From Bacillota bacterium (GTDB lineage Bacteria > Bacillota > Sulfobacillia > Sulfobacillales > Sulfobacillaceae), in contig JAJZZH010000055.1 of the NCBI GenBank assembly GCA_021797675.1, forward strand, positions 1 through 46,768: a stretch of 46,768 bases of DNA, written 5' to 3'. Below the pieces are notes generated by a model that had not been told where the DNA came from, ran no database searches, and saw nothing but the letters and a program-made list of their open reading frames with translations. Below, piece after piece: positions 1 through 8,194 of this stretch; the stretch's first letter is position 1, and each line of letters opens with the position of its first letter. Position numbers and translations under genes: made by a program.

Positions 1-72
1 ACATTGTCGCATTCTGCAACGCAACGGAGGATGGCACTATGCACAAAAACCCATTTCCGCCTAGCGGCGCAA

Positions 73-117
73 GCCCGCTTTCCTCCCCACGGCTAAAGCC
101 GGGGGCTTCTCGCGGGC
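73..117 (+). mobile_element. IS200/IS605-type right-end hairpin (remnant)
   Basis: A nested hairpin: outer stem GCCCGC (73-78) with GCGGGC (112-117), inner stem CCCC-A-CGGC / GCCG-GGGG closed by a TAAA loop. The core CTCCCCACGGCTAAAGCCG is typical of the right ends (omega-RNA 3' portion) of IS200/IS605 tnpB elements, which I recognise from memory and could not search. No tnpB reading frame is visible because the window begins only 72 bases upstream. It could also be a transcription terminator of an upstream gene. Confidence 0.45.
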
Positions 118-147
118 ATTCGGTGAAAGAATCGGAGGGATAGGAAC

Positions 148-1116
148 ATGGCCGTCCAAACAGCCTTCTTCGAACCAGCCGACGAAGCTCTGGCAGCACT
201 CGCCGATGTCACTCAGGAATTTCACACGTCGCAGGGGAAGGTGCTCGCCTGCGACCGGGTCACCCTGGCGGTCCAGCGAGGGCAGAGCCTCGGGCTGGTC
301 GGTGAAAGCGGCAGCGGCAAGTCGACGGCGATTCGCCTCATTCAACGGTTGATCCGCCCCAGCCGCGGCCGGATCCTCTGGCAAGGCCAGGAGATCACGC
401 GCTGGAGCGATCGACGGCTCAAACCCTATCGCCGGCATATGGGGTTTGTCGCCCAGGACCCTTACGGGTCCCTGTTTCCCAACCGAACGGTGGTCGGCAA
501 TGTCCTCGAACCCCTGATCCTCCACCGTTGGGAGGACCCTCGGGCCCGCAAGGCTCGTGCCGAGGAACTGCTTGGGCGCGTCGGGATTCCGTCCGCCTAT
601 GCGGCCGTGTTTCCGCATGAACTCTCGGGCGGCCAGCAGCAACGCGTGGCCATCGCCCGCGCATTGGCGTTGAATCCGGATCTTTTGCTGCTCGACGAAG
701 CGGTTTCAAGCCTCGATGTGTCCATTCAGGCCCAAATCATCAATCTGTTGCAGGACCTCAAAGAGGATTTGGCCCTGACGTATCTCTTCGTCTCTCACAA
801 TCTCGCCGTGGTCCGCCTGCTGTGTGAGCAGGTAGCCGTGATGTATCTCGGGAAGATCGTAGAAGTGAGCGACACCGCCGCACTCTTCGCCCATCCCCGG
901 CATCCGTACACCGAGATGTTAATCCATTCTATCCCATCCTTTAACGACAGCGGCGTCTCGCCCCTGCCGGATGACCCCCGCCAGGCCGGCGCGGTGCCCA
1001 GCCCAGGTTGCCCTTTCGAGCCCCGGTGTCCGCTGGCGGTCGAGCAATGTCGTGCTGAGACGCCCGTCTTGCGGCAGCTCGGTGACGGTAGCCAGGTCGC
1101 CTGCCACCGGGTGTAG
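148..1116 (+). CDS. Oligopeptide/dipeptide ABC transporter ATP-binding protein (OppF/DppF type)
   Basis: Cytoplasmic ATPase that powers a peptide- or sugar-type ABC importer of the Opp/Dpp family. Visible motifs are Walker A GESGSGKST (residues 52-60), Q-loop Q103, signature LSGGQQQR (159-166), Walker B LLLLDE (179-184) and switch His217. The C-terminus carries the Opp/Dpp extension with HPYTEML and the Cys-rich stretch GCPFEPRCPLA. At 322 residues it has the usual OppF length. The ATG has a GGAGGG site 7 nt upstream. OppF normally comes last in an opp/dpp operon, so the permeases and OppD presumably lie left of the window. The enolase-superfamily gene follows after 36 nt, so it may share the transcript. 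The exact substrate cannot be told. Confidence 0.93.
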   Translation: MAVQTAFFEPADEALAALADVTQEFHTSQGKVLACDRVTLAVQRGQSLGLVGESGSGKSTAIRLIQRLIRPSRGRILWQGQEITRWSDRRLKPYRRHMGFVAQDPYGSLFPNRTVVGNVLEPLILHRWEDPRARKARAEELLGRVGIPSAYAAVFPHELSGGQQQRVAIARALALNPDLLLLDEAVSSLDVSIQAQIINLLQDLKEDLALTYLFVSHNLAVVRLLCEQVAVMYLGKIVEVSDTAALFAHPRHPYTEMLIHSIPSFNDSGVSPLPDDPRQAGAVPSPGCPFEPRCPLAVEQCRAETPVLRQLGDGSQVACHRV

Positions 1117-1152
1117 CACGTTACGCGCTTAGAACGATAGGAGGAAAAGCTC

Positions 1153-2274
1153 ATGCGCATTGCAGCGGTGCGCTGCCATCCCGTGCACCTGCCCCTGCGG
1201 CGCCCCTTGGTTACGGCGGGCGGCGTGGTTGGCGACCCCCAGGCAGGGGCCCCCCACGTGTACATCGAACTGGTGGCCGAGGACGGAACGACCGGCCTCG
1301 GAGAATCCCGGCCGAGTCCACGATGGGGCGACGAAACCCTGGAAAGTGTGCTCAGCGCGGTCACCCGGTACTTCGCTCCAGCCTGGCAGGGCATGGCCAC
1401 CGACGACTTGCGGCAGCTGGCCGAACGCCTCGACGTAGAAATCCGCGGCTTAACCCGCCCCGGCCAAGCCGTGGCCAAAGCGGGCATGACCACGGCGGCT
1501 CATGACCTGCTGGCCCGACAGCGAAACCTCCGCCTGTCGGAATTGTGGGAGACGAAGGCACGAGGCTCGGTAGCGCTTTCCTATCTCATCAGCACGGATG
1601 CCGTTGAAGCGGCAGAGCGTATGGCCGAAACGGCCTTAGCGGAGGGCTATCGGGGCCTTGACGTCAAAATCGGTCGGCAACTCGAGCGTGATCTGGAATT
1701 GGTTGCCGCCGTGGCAGCCAAGGCACCAGGCTGCTTTCTTCGCGTCGATGCCAATCAAGGCTATAGCTTGAGCGAGGCCAAGCGCGCCGCCCGGCGGCTC
1801 TGTCAGATCGGCGTGGACGTCTTCGAACAGCCGCTGCCGGCGGCGCTGCTTACCGGATTGGCCGAGGTCCGCCGCGTGAGCGATGTGCCCATCGCCTTGG
1901 ACGAAAGCATCTCCACGGCCCGGGAATTACTGGAAGCTATCCGTCGGGAAGCGCTCGACGCGGTGGTCGTAAAGGTCACCAAATCGGGAGGGCTGGCCGA
2001 GGCGAAACTCATCGGCGAAATAGCCCGCGAGGCCGGTCTGGACCTCTTGGGGGGCGGGTTGACCGAATCTACCGTGGGTCTGACTGCCAGCGCGTACCTC
2101 TTCGATTATCTGCAAATCACCACGCCGGTCGACCTCAACGGTCCCCTCTTTCTCGGCGATGATCCGGTGCAAGGCGGCGCCAAGCTAGAGGGCGGCAGGG
2201 TGATCCTGCCAGAGGGACCGGGACTCGACTGCACGCTGAACCGAGAAAAATTGTCACGCTATAGCACCCCCTAG
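1153..2274 (+). CDS. Mandelate racemase/muconate lactonizing enzyme family protein (enolase superfamily)
   Basis: Enolase-superfamily enzyme of 373 residues that would abstract a proton alpha to a carboxylate. The Mg ligands are visible: D199 (RVDAN), E225 (FEQPLP) and D250 (ALDES). A Lys on the C-terminal side, K274 (VVVKVTKSGG), places it in the MLE subgroup (cycloisomerase, OSBS, dipeptide epimerase) rather than the His-based acid-sugar dehydratases. The first-side motif is D-V-K-I-G: K172 is kept, but the preceding Lys of the usual KxK is Asp. Near the C-terminus DLNGPLFL replaces the DxD expected of dipeptide epimerases. RBS AGGAGG precedes the ATG. Its neighbours (OppF upstream, sugar dehydrogenases downstream) allow either a peptide-epimerase-like or a sugar-acid role, and I cannot decide between them. 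Confidence 0.88.
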   Translation: MRIAAVRCHPVHLPLRRPLVTAGGVVGDPQAGAPHVYIELVAEDGTTGLGESRPSPRWGDETLESVLSAVTRYFAPAWQGMATDDLRQLAERLDVEIRGLTRPGQAVAKAGMTTAAHDLLARQRNLRLSELWETKARGSVALSYLISTDAVEAAERMAETALAEGYRGLDVKIGRQLERDLELVAAVAAKAPGCFLRVDANQGYSLSEAKRAARRLCQIGVDVFEQPLPAALLTGLAEVRRVSDVPIALDESISTARELLEAIRREALDAVVVKVTKSGGLAEAKLIGEIAREAGLDLLGGGLTESTVGLTASAYLFDYLQITTPVDLNGPLFLGDDPVQGGAKLEGGRVILPEGPGLDCTLNREKLSRYSTP

Positions 2275-2326
2275 GAGGAGTGCTTTCCCCCGTTGGCCAA
2301 CGCGGCAAGAGAAAGGGTTGGAAACC

Positions 2327-3355
2327 ATGCGCACCAAAGAGACGGTACGATTTGCCATTATCGGCTGCGGTACGGTCGCGCCGCTGCACGCGGAATCGAT
2401 TATTGCCGCCGCCGACGCGGAATTGGTGGCAGTGGCTGACGTTGACCAGGATCGCGCCCGCGCTTTCGGCGCCCGTTTCGGCGATCCCCGGATCTACGGC
2501 GACGTCGACCGCTTGTTGGCGGCAGACGACATCGACGTGGTAACGATTGCCACCCCGAGCGGGCTGCACGCCGAGCTGGCGGTGGCAGCGGCGCAAGCCG
2601 GCAAGCACGTCTTGTGCGAAAAGCCGCTCGACGTCCGAGCCGACAACATGACCAAGATGATCGAGGCGGCCGACCGCGCAGGGACCAAGCTGGGCGTCAT
2701 TTATCAGCGGCGAGCCTATCCCGTCGGGCTGGCGGTGCATGCCGCCCTGGCAGAGGGGACCTTCGGTCGGATCGTGTTGGCTGACGCTTACCTCAAATAC
2801 TATCGCAGCCAAGCGTATTACGACAGCGCCGGCTGGCGGGGAACGTGGGCCATGGACGGCGGCGGAGCGCTGATGAACCAGGGCGTCCACGGTGTCGACA
2901 TGATCCAGTGGCTGGCGGGGGGCATCCGCTCGGTGTTTGCACGGGCCGGACATCTTGCTCGTCGCATTGAGGTGGAAGATACGGCGGTGGCCGCCGTCGA
3001 ATACACCCACGGCGGATTTGGGGTGATCGAGGCCACCACCTTGGCTTATCCGGAACGCACCACGCGTTTCGAGGTGCACGGGGAATCGGGAACCGTAATC
3101 TTCGATGATCAGGGACTGCAGGAATGGCATCACCTGGGAGGCCAACCCGCCCCGCAGTCGCTCGCCGCGCCGGAGATGGCGGGAGTGCACTCGTACGGAC
3201 ACTACCGCTTTATTGAGGATATGGCGGCGGCGGTGCGGAATAACCGAGAGCCGTTGGTATCTGGCCGTGAGGCGAGAAAGGCGGTCGATATCATCTTGGC
3301 GATCTACCGTTCAGCCGAACGCGGCACGCCGGTGACCGTGGAGCCCTCTTCATGA
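2327..3355 (+). CDS. Gfo/Idh/MocA family NAD(P)-dependent oxidoreductase
   Basis: Likely NAD(P)-dependent dehydrogenase or oxidoreductase acting on a sugar, inositol or amino sugar. The N-terminal Rossmann motif is IIGCGTVAPLHAE (residues 11-23) and the family's EKP motif is at 98-100. The C-terminal domain contains GGALMNQGVHGVDMIQW, where the His and Asp of the active site are expected. I chose the ATG at 2327, with GAAAGGG 9 nt upstream, over a TTG at 2318. Its stop overlaps the next start as ATGA, so the two are translationally coupled. A second member of the family is encoded at 13080-14117, so two different oxidations may be handled by this locus. Confidence 0.92.
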   Translation: MRTKETVRFAIIGCGTVAPLHAESIIAAADAELVAVADVDQDRARAFGARFGDPRIYGDVDRLLAADDIDVVTIATPSGLHAELAVAAAQAGKHVLCEKPLDVRADNMTKMIEAADRAGTKLGVIYQRRAYPVGLAVHAALAEGTFGRIVLADAYLKYYRSQAYYDSAGWRGTWAMDGGGALMNQGVHGVDMIQWLAGGIRSVFARAGHLARRIEVEDTAVAAVEYTHGGFGVIEATTLAYPERTTRFEVHGESGTVIFDDQGLQEWHHLGGQPAPQSLAAPEMAGVHSYGHYRFIEDMAAAVRNNREPLVSGREARKAVDIILAIYRSAERGTPVTVEPSS

Positions 3356-4377
3356 ACGCCAGCATAAATTCCGTCCAGCTGAACGAGGCCTTGACCGATC
3401 CGAGTCCTGCCCTGCTCGCAGCCGGGGCGGATTGGGACGGTGATATCCTGATTTTGGGCGCAGGGGGAAAAATCGGTCCCTCGTTGGCCCATATGGCGCA
3501 AAGAGTTCTGACCGCCTTGGCCAAGCCCTTCCGGGTGGTGGCCGCATCCCGGTTTACCGACCAGGCGCTGCGAAAAGACCTCGAGCGCGCGGGGGTGGAA
3601 ACTATCGCCGTAGACTTCTTGGACGACACCACGTGGCGGCGCTTGCCCCGCCTCCCGAACGTCTTCTGCTTGGCGGGGCAAAAGTTCGGCACGACGGAAT
3701 TCGCCGCACGGACGTGGGCCATGAACACCTATGTCGCCGGACGCGTGGCGGAGACCTTCAAAGCCTCCCGGATTGTGGTCTATTCGACCGGAAACCTCTA
3801 TCCCCTAACCGACATCCGGAGCGGCGGCTCGGTGGAGACCGACCCTCCCCGTCCGTTGGGCGAATATGCCGCGTCCTGTCTCGGGCGCGAGCGCGTGATG
3901 GAATTCTTTTCACGGACCCACGGCACCCCAATGGTCTTCTTTCGCCTGAATTACGCGGTGGCGCTGACGTACGGGGTGCTGACCGATGTCGCTCTGGCCG
4001 TCTATCGCGGCGAGGCCGTCGACGTAAGCATGGGGTTGGTCAACGTCCTCTGGCAGGGCGATGCCAACGATTATGCGCTGCGCACCCTGACCTGGTGCCA
4101 GACCCCGCCAACCGTCGTCAATGCGACCGGCCCGGAGACCATTTCGGTGCGCTGGCTGGCCGAGGAATTTGGCCGCCGTTTTGCCCGTACGCCTTCCTTC
4201 GGCCCACCGCCCGGCGAGACCGCGCTGCTTAGCAACGCGGCCGAACTGTTTCGGCGCGCCGGGTACCCTCGGGTCACCCTAGGCCAGATGATCGACTGGA
4301 CCGCTGAGTGGGTGGCTACCGGGCAACCGCTGTGGGATCGGCCCACGCACTTTCAACAACGGCAGGGGGCGTTTTAA
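3352..4377 (+). CDS. NAD-dependent epimerase/dehydratase-like protein (extended SDR)
   Basis: Extended short-chain dehydrogenase fold, 341 residues. The nucleotide-binding loop GAGGKIG is at 36-42, an active-site-like Ser/Thr pair (S145, T146, in YSTGNLYP) is present, and the catalytic Tyr is at 172. In the normal Y-x3-K motif the Lys is replaced by Cys (EYAASC, C176), so the classical Tyr-Lys proton relay is incomplete. A 32-residue lead-in before the Rossmann strand is longer than usual. The ATG overlaps the upstream stop (ATGA), and its own TAA shares its last A with the ATG of the next gene. A sugar epimerase, dehydratase or dehydrogenase in the same pathway as its operon partners is likely. 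The substitution makes the exact chemistry uncertain. Confidence 0.85.
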   Translation: MNASINSVQLNEALTDPSPALLAAGADWDGDILILGAGGKIGPSLAHMAQRVLTALAKPFRVVAASRFTDQALRKDLERAGVETIAVDFLDDTTWRRLPRLPNVFCLAGQKFGTTEFAARTWAMNTYVAGRVAETFKASRIVVYSTGNLYPLTDIRSGGSVETDPPRPLGEYAASCLGRERVMEFFSRTHGTPMVFFRLNYAVALTYGVLTDVALAVYRGEAVDVSMGLVNVLWQGDANDYALRTLTWCQTPPTVVNATGPETISVRWLAEEFGRRFARTPSFGPPPGETALLSNAAELFRRAGYPRVTLGQMIDWTAEWVATGQPLWDRPTHFQQRQGAF

Positions 4378-5417
4378 TGACGAATCTGAGCCAGCCACGG
4401 ATGCCCGGTGGCGTCCTGGTCGCCCATCCCCTGGCTTTGGACGCTTCCCGGCGCCTGGACGAACGGCATCAGCGCGCTCTCAGCCGCTACTATTTGGCGG
4501 CGGGCGCGGATGGCCTCGCGGTTGGGGTGCATACGACCCAGTTTGCGGTCCATGATCCCGCCCGCGGGCTCTACGCTCCCGTCCTCGGCCTCGCCGCCGA
4601 GACGGTCCAGGCCGAGGCCGGCCGGCCGGTGGCCCTCGTCGCGGGCGTAATGGGACCGACCAGGCAAGCCGTGGACGAGGCGGAGATAGCGCGGGCCTTG
4701 GGGTATCACCTGGCGCTGGTGGCTTCCGTCGGAACCGACGACGAGGATGAAGATGCGTTAATGGATCGCATCCGCGCGGTGGGCGACGTGTTGCCCGTCT
4801 TTGCCTTTTATTTACAGCCCAAAGTGGGCGGCCGCCTGTTATCAGCGCGGTTTTGGCGCCGAATTGCCGACCTTGAGCAGGTGTGGGCGGTCAAATTGGC
4901 CCCCTTCGACCGCTATCAGACGGCCGCCGCGGTCACTCAACTCTTGGCCGCCGGCCGTCGGGATCTTGCGCTGTACACGGGCAACGACGACCACTTTATC
5001 GCCGACTTGATGACCCCCTGGCCGGGTCCCGGCGGCCAAACGCGCTACCTGGCGGGCGGGCTCTTGGGCCAGTGGGCGATATGGACCCGGACCGCCGTCC
5101 TGCTTTGGCGCCGCATTCAAACCTGGCGCGGGGATGCCCCGGAGCCCGGCGAAACCCACGCCTTGCTCAAGGAAAACGTCATCTGGACGCTCGCCAACCA
5201 GGCTTTGTTTGACGCCGATCATGACTTTCGCGGGAGCATCGCCGGCCTGCATGAAATTTTGCGGCGGCAGGGACTGATGGCGGGCCGTTGGTGCCTAAAT
5301 CCCCATGAAGACGTCTCGCCGGGACAGTTGGCGGCCATCGACGCCATCCGTGAAGCGTATCCCGAGTTGGCGGACGATGAGTTCGTGGCGGAACACTTGG
5401 ACCAGTGGCTTCACTGA
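4377..5417 (+). CDS. Dihydrodipicolinate synthase/N-acetylneuraminate lyase family protein
   Basis: Class I aldolase-type TIM barrel, 346 residues. The Schiff-base Lys is K173 (VWAVKLAPFD) and the family Tyr is Y145 (FAFYLQP), at the usual spacing of about 28 residues. The barrel starts at GGVLVAHPLALD, and the region around residue 95 (VMGPTRQAV) matches the family's substrate loop. The family makes or cleaves 2-keto acids, for example 2-keto-3-deoxy sugar acids to pyruvate plus an aldehyde, which would fit the sugar-oxidising neighbours. The start overlaps the previous stop as TAATG, so expression is coupled. The C-terminus is about 40-50 residues longer than a minimal DHDPS. The specific substrate is not determined. 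Confidence 0.87.
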   Translation: MTNLSQPRMPGGVLVAHPLALDASRRLDERHQRALSRYYLAAGADGLAVGVHTTQFAVHDPARGLYAPVLGLAAETVQAEAGRPVALVAGVMGPTRQAVDEAEIARALGYHLALVASVGTDDEDEDALMDRIRAVGDVLPVFAFYLQPKVGGRLLSARFWRRIADLEQVWAVKLAPFDRYQTAAAVTQLLAAGRRDLALYTGNDDHFIADLMTPWPGPGGQTRYLAGGLLGQWAIWTRTAVLLWRRIQTWRGDAPEPGETHALLKENVIWTLANQALFDADHDFRGSIAGLHEILRRQGLMAGRWCLNPHEDVSPGQLAAIDAIREAYPELADDEFVAEHLDQWLH

Positions 5418-5449
5418 GCGAGCGGCTGTCAAGGAGATGAAGCAAACGC

Positions 5450-6352
5450 ATGGACGTTGATCAACGCCGCGACCAATTGTGGTCGCTCTTGGGAGAATTG
5501 CCGGATCGCACCCGGCCGCTTACGGCAAAACCGATGCGCGTGTGGGAAACGCCCACCTACCGCGTCGAGCATTTGGTGCTCGACTTGAACGGCATCGAAC
5601 CGGTGCCCGCCTATTTCACGCGTCCTCGGGACGCGTCGGGGGCCCTGCCCACCGTGTTGTACCACCACGCCAGCGGCCCCTATGAAATCGGCAAACAGGA
5701 ACTGCTGGCCGGCCGGCCGGCCTTGGCCGACCCCCCCTACGCCGAGGCACTGGCCGAGCAAGGCGTGCAAGCCCTGTGCATCGACGCCTGGGGTTGGGGC
5801 GAGCGCCGCGGGCGCACCGAGAGTTCCCTGGCCAAGTGGATGTTGTGGAAGGGTAGCACGCTCTGGGGGATGATGGTGTTTGACGCCGTGCGTGCCATCG
5901 ATTATCTGATCAGCCGCCCCGATGTGGACCCGAACCGAGTGGCCACGCTGGGCCTTTCTATGGGCAGCACGATGGCTTGGTGGACGGCGGCCCTCGACCC
6001 GCGGATCGCCGTCACGGTGGATATCTGCTGTTTAACCGATTTCGAAGCGTTGGTTGCCCGCTGGGGGCTAGATGGTCACGGCCTCTATTATTATGTTCCC
6101 GGACTGTTAAAATTCTTTTCCACGGCAGACATTAACCGGTTGATTGCCCCCCGCCCGCATTTAAGTTTGAACGGCAACCATGATCCCCTGACCCCTCCCG
6201 AGGGGCTGTCGCGCATCGACCGGACGCTTCAAGACGTCTACACATCGTTCGGCGCGGAAAACGCCTGGAAGTGTTTTCGTTCCGACACCGGCCATTTCGA
6301 AACCCAAGCCATGCGGGAAGAGATTGTGGCGTGGCTCAACACCTGGCTGTAG
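5450..6352 (+). CDS. Alpha/beta hydrolase (dienelactone-hydrolase-like)
   Basis: Soluble serine hydrolase of 300 residues. The triad is visible: nucleophile S170 in GLSMGS, acid D245 in NGNHDPLTP, and base H282 in [21 protein letters not shown] (71-86) contains an HH pair typical of the oxyanion region in acetyl-xylan-esterase and dienelactone-hydrolase relatives, and [12 protein letters not shown] (110-121) is a characteristic strand-loop. AAGGAG lies 13 nt before the ATG. It is the last gene of the plus operon and ends 19 nt from the convergent permease. In context it could open a sugar lactone or deacylate a sugar, but carboxylesterase activity on another ester cannot be excluded. Confidence 0.85.
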   Translation: MDVDQRRDQLWSLLGELPDRTRPLTAKPMRVWETPTYRVEHLVLDLNGIEPVPAYFTRPRDASGALPTVLYHHASGPYEIGKQELLAGRPALADPPYAEALAEQGVQALCIDAWGWGERRGRTESSLAKWMLWKGSTLWGMMVFDAVRAIDYLISRPDVDPNRVATLGLSMGSTMAWWTAALDPRIAVTVDICCLTDFEALVARWGLDGHGLYYYVPGLLKFFSTADINRLIAPRPHLSLNGNHDPLTPPEGLSRIDRTLQDVYTSFGAENAWKCFRSDTGHFETQAMREEIVAWLNTWL

Positions 6353-6371
6353 ACAACAACGGCGGCGGAGA

Positions 6372-7295
6372 TTAATGAACCAATGGCAGGAGCGAAATAA
6401 CTAGCGTCACGGTGATGATACTGAACAACGTCGACGAAAATACCGCCTGCGAGGCGAAGTCGGGTTCATTGTCGAATTCGACGGCCAAGATCATGCTGTT
6501 CAATGAGGTCGGCGTGGCTCCGGAAAGAACCAAGGCCTTTGCCGTCAGCCCGTGGATCGCCAGCAAACGCACGGTCGCATAGGCCAACAGAGGGCCGAAG
6601 CACAGCCGGAGAAGGTTGGCCAGGGCGACGTCAGAAGCCCGAATCTGCCAGTGCATCTGTCCGAGCTGCATGCCGAGGGTGGTGAGCGCCACGGCCAGAA
6701 ATCCCCGGCTGATATAGGTTAAGGGCAGATCAAGAGGATGGGGCACCGGCACGTGTCCGAACCGCATCAAGAGCGCCAGGGGAATGGCGTAGAGCGCAGG
6801 CAAGGTGCGAACCGTCCGCCAGATTTGAGCCAAGGTCTGTTTGTGGCGATTGACGCTGTAGACTCCATAGGTATTGGGCAAGAGATTTTGCATCATCATG
6901 ATGATGATTTGAATCGACTGCGCGAACGGGTTGCCCGAGAATACCAGATGGTTGAGCGGGATACCATAATTGGCACTATTGTAAAAGATCACCGTGTTCC
7001 GCATGGCCGCCCGCATTCCGCCGCGATAGCCGCGCACGGTGGAGACGACCCAGACGACTCCGTGCAAGAGCCCAAAATAGATGGCAAAAAAGAGCAGCAC
7101 CCGTCCAAAGGTGGCGGCAGACGTGGTGGCCGTGTACAGTTTGACAAACACGAGCACGGGAGAAAACAGGTAGAACAAGAGTTTTGACATCGTCTTGACG
7201 TCGAGCCAGAATACCCTTTGCAGCAAAATCCCGAAGCCAATCATCATCACCAACGGGGCGATGTTTTGGGTCAGAATCGTGATGAAATCGCTCAC
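6372..7295 (-). CDS. AEC family transporter (auxin efflux carrier-type permease)
   Basis: Integral membrane transporter of the AEC family, which moves organic acids such as malate or related anions. About ten hydrophobic segments are visible, beginning with LVMMIGFGILLQRVFW. A central loop contains FYNSANYGIPL, matching the family's N-x-x-N/G-x-P region, and a second half-repeat contains LSGATPTSLNSMILAVEF. I chose GTG at 7295 (AAAGGGG 5 nt upstream), giving 307 residues. The longer frame to 7385 adds an Arg-rich, non-membrane head unlike the family. It lies convergent to the sugar-acid operon, so export or uptake of a carboxylate intermediate is plausible. Confidence 0.87.
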   Translation of the reverse strand: MSDFITILTQNIAPLVMMIGFGILLQRVFWLDVKTMSKLLFYLFSPVLVFVKLYTATTSAATFGRVLLFFAIYFGLLHGVVWVVSTVRGYRGGMRAAMRNTVIFYNSANYGIPLNHLVFSGNPFAQSIQIIIMMMQNLLPNTYGVYSVNRHKQTLAQIWRTVRTLPALYAIPLALLMRFGHVPVPHPLDLPLTYISRGFLAVALTTLGMQLGQMHWQIRASDVALANLLRLCFGPLLAYATVRLLAIHGLTAKALVLSGATPTSLNSMILAVEFDNEPDFASQAVFSSTLFSIITVTLVISLLPLVH

Positions 7296-8194
7296 ACGCA
7301 CCCCTTTCGATCGGCCCCGGCCGTCCGGGCCCGATCGAATAGGGCCCGCAAGGACGAGGCGGCTGCCAGCCAACTTTCTCATCATAGCCTCTGGTTTTGA
7401 TGCGTGTCCATATCCGTTTCGCCATCAGCCGGACCCGTTCAAGCTTCCTCAGCCGGGCGATCGTGGTTGCTCCGCTGTGATGACATCTGGCGGCGCACCA
7501 AACCGCCGGACTCTGCGTCGCAGCTCGGCTAGGGACTGCGCGCTGCGCGCGCAATCCGCGACATCAGGTTCATCACGTATGGGCAATCGGCGCAGGGATC
7601 GCCGGCATAACGATCGGTTACGGCGTTGGGTTCGCAAGCGGTGAGATGAAGGCCCTCGAGGTCGTCATCGACGCCAATTTTCGAAGCGGAACCGGCCCAG
7701 GACGGGCTAGCGATGTTCAGCGTTTTTTCGGTGAGGCTTTGCGGCCGCCGGAGCCCCCAGCACAAGAACATGCTGCAGAAACGGAAGGGGGCGATGGAAG
7801 GGTGACGCAACCCCGGCCAGTGGGCGGCGATGCTGGTGATCGCCACGACCTATTCCCTGCCAAACGACGCGGTGCTTCAGCCACGGCTAACCAGATGGCG
7901 TGGCAGGCCTTGGGGACCGAGGCCTGCCACACGCCCACACACCGGTTGTTTCTCCCAGCCAGCAGGTCCGATCCTTCCACGCGTCCTTGCCGCACGGCGC
8001 CCATGGCCCGGAGATTGCGCGTCCGCATTGGGTGGACACCATCGTTGGGCTCGGTCCAATCGAGGGTTTGCACAATGCGGGGGCCGTGCCGACCAGGCTG
8101 CGAATCCAATTCCCTGGGCAACCTCCGAATAGCTAAGCTATGGCTTAGATTGCCGGCGGGGACCGGAGGCCCCCCTTACGAGCCCGCCGTCTTT
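7296..8194. other. Gap with no intact gene
   Basis: About 900 bases between the permease start and the stop of the sulfatase-like gene. The long plus-strand frame through here continues into the antisense of the sulfatase gene and has no RBS, so I do not call it. On the minus strand short frames contain protein-like pieces, for example CADCPYVMN near 7590-7620 and RLRKLERVRLMAKRIW near 7400-7440. They are broken by stops and frame changes and look like a decayed gene. A hairpin-forming stretch (CGGCGGG ... CCCGCCG, about 8153-8190) follows the sulfatase stop. Confidence 0.5.

Noticed and set aside
7560-7640. CADCPYVMN motif as a quinolinate synthase (NadA) C-terminus
   Set aside because: Only one Cys-x2-Cys-Pro motif in a frame broken on both sides, too little for an assignment.
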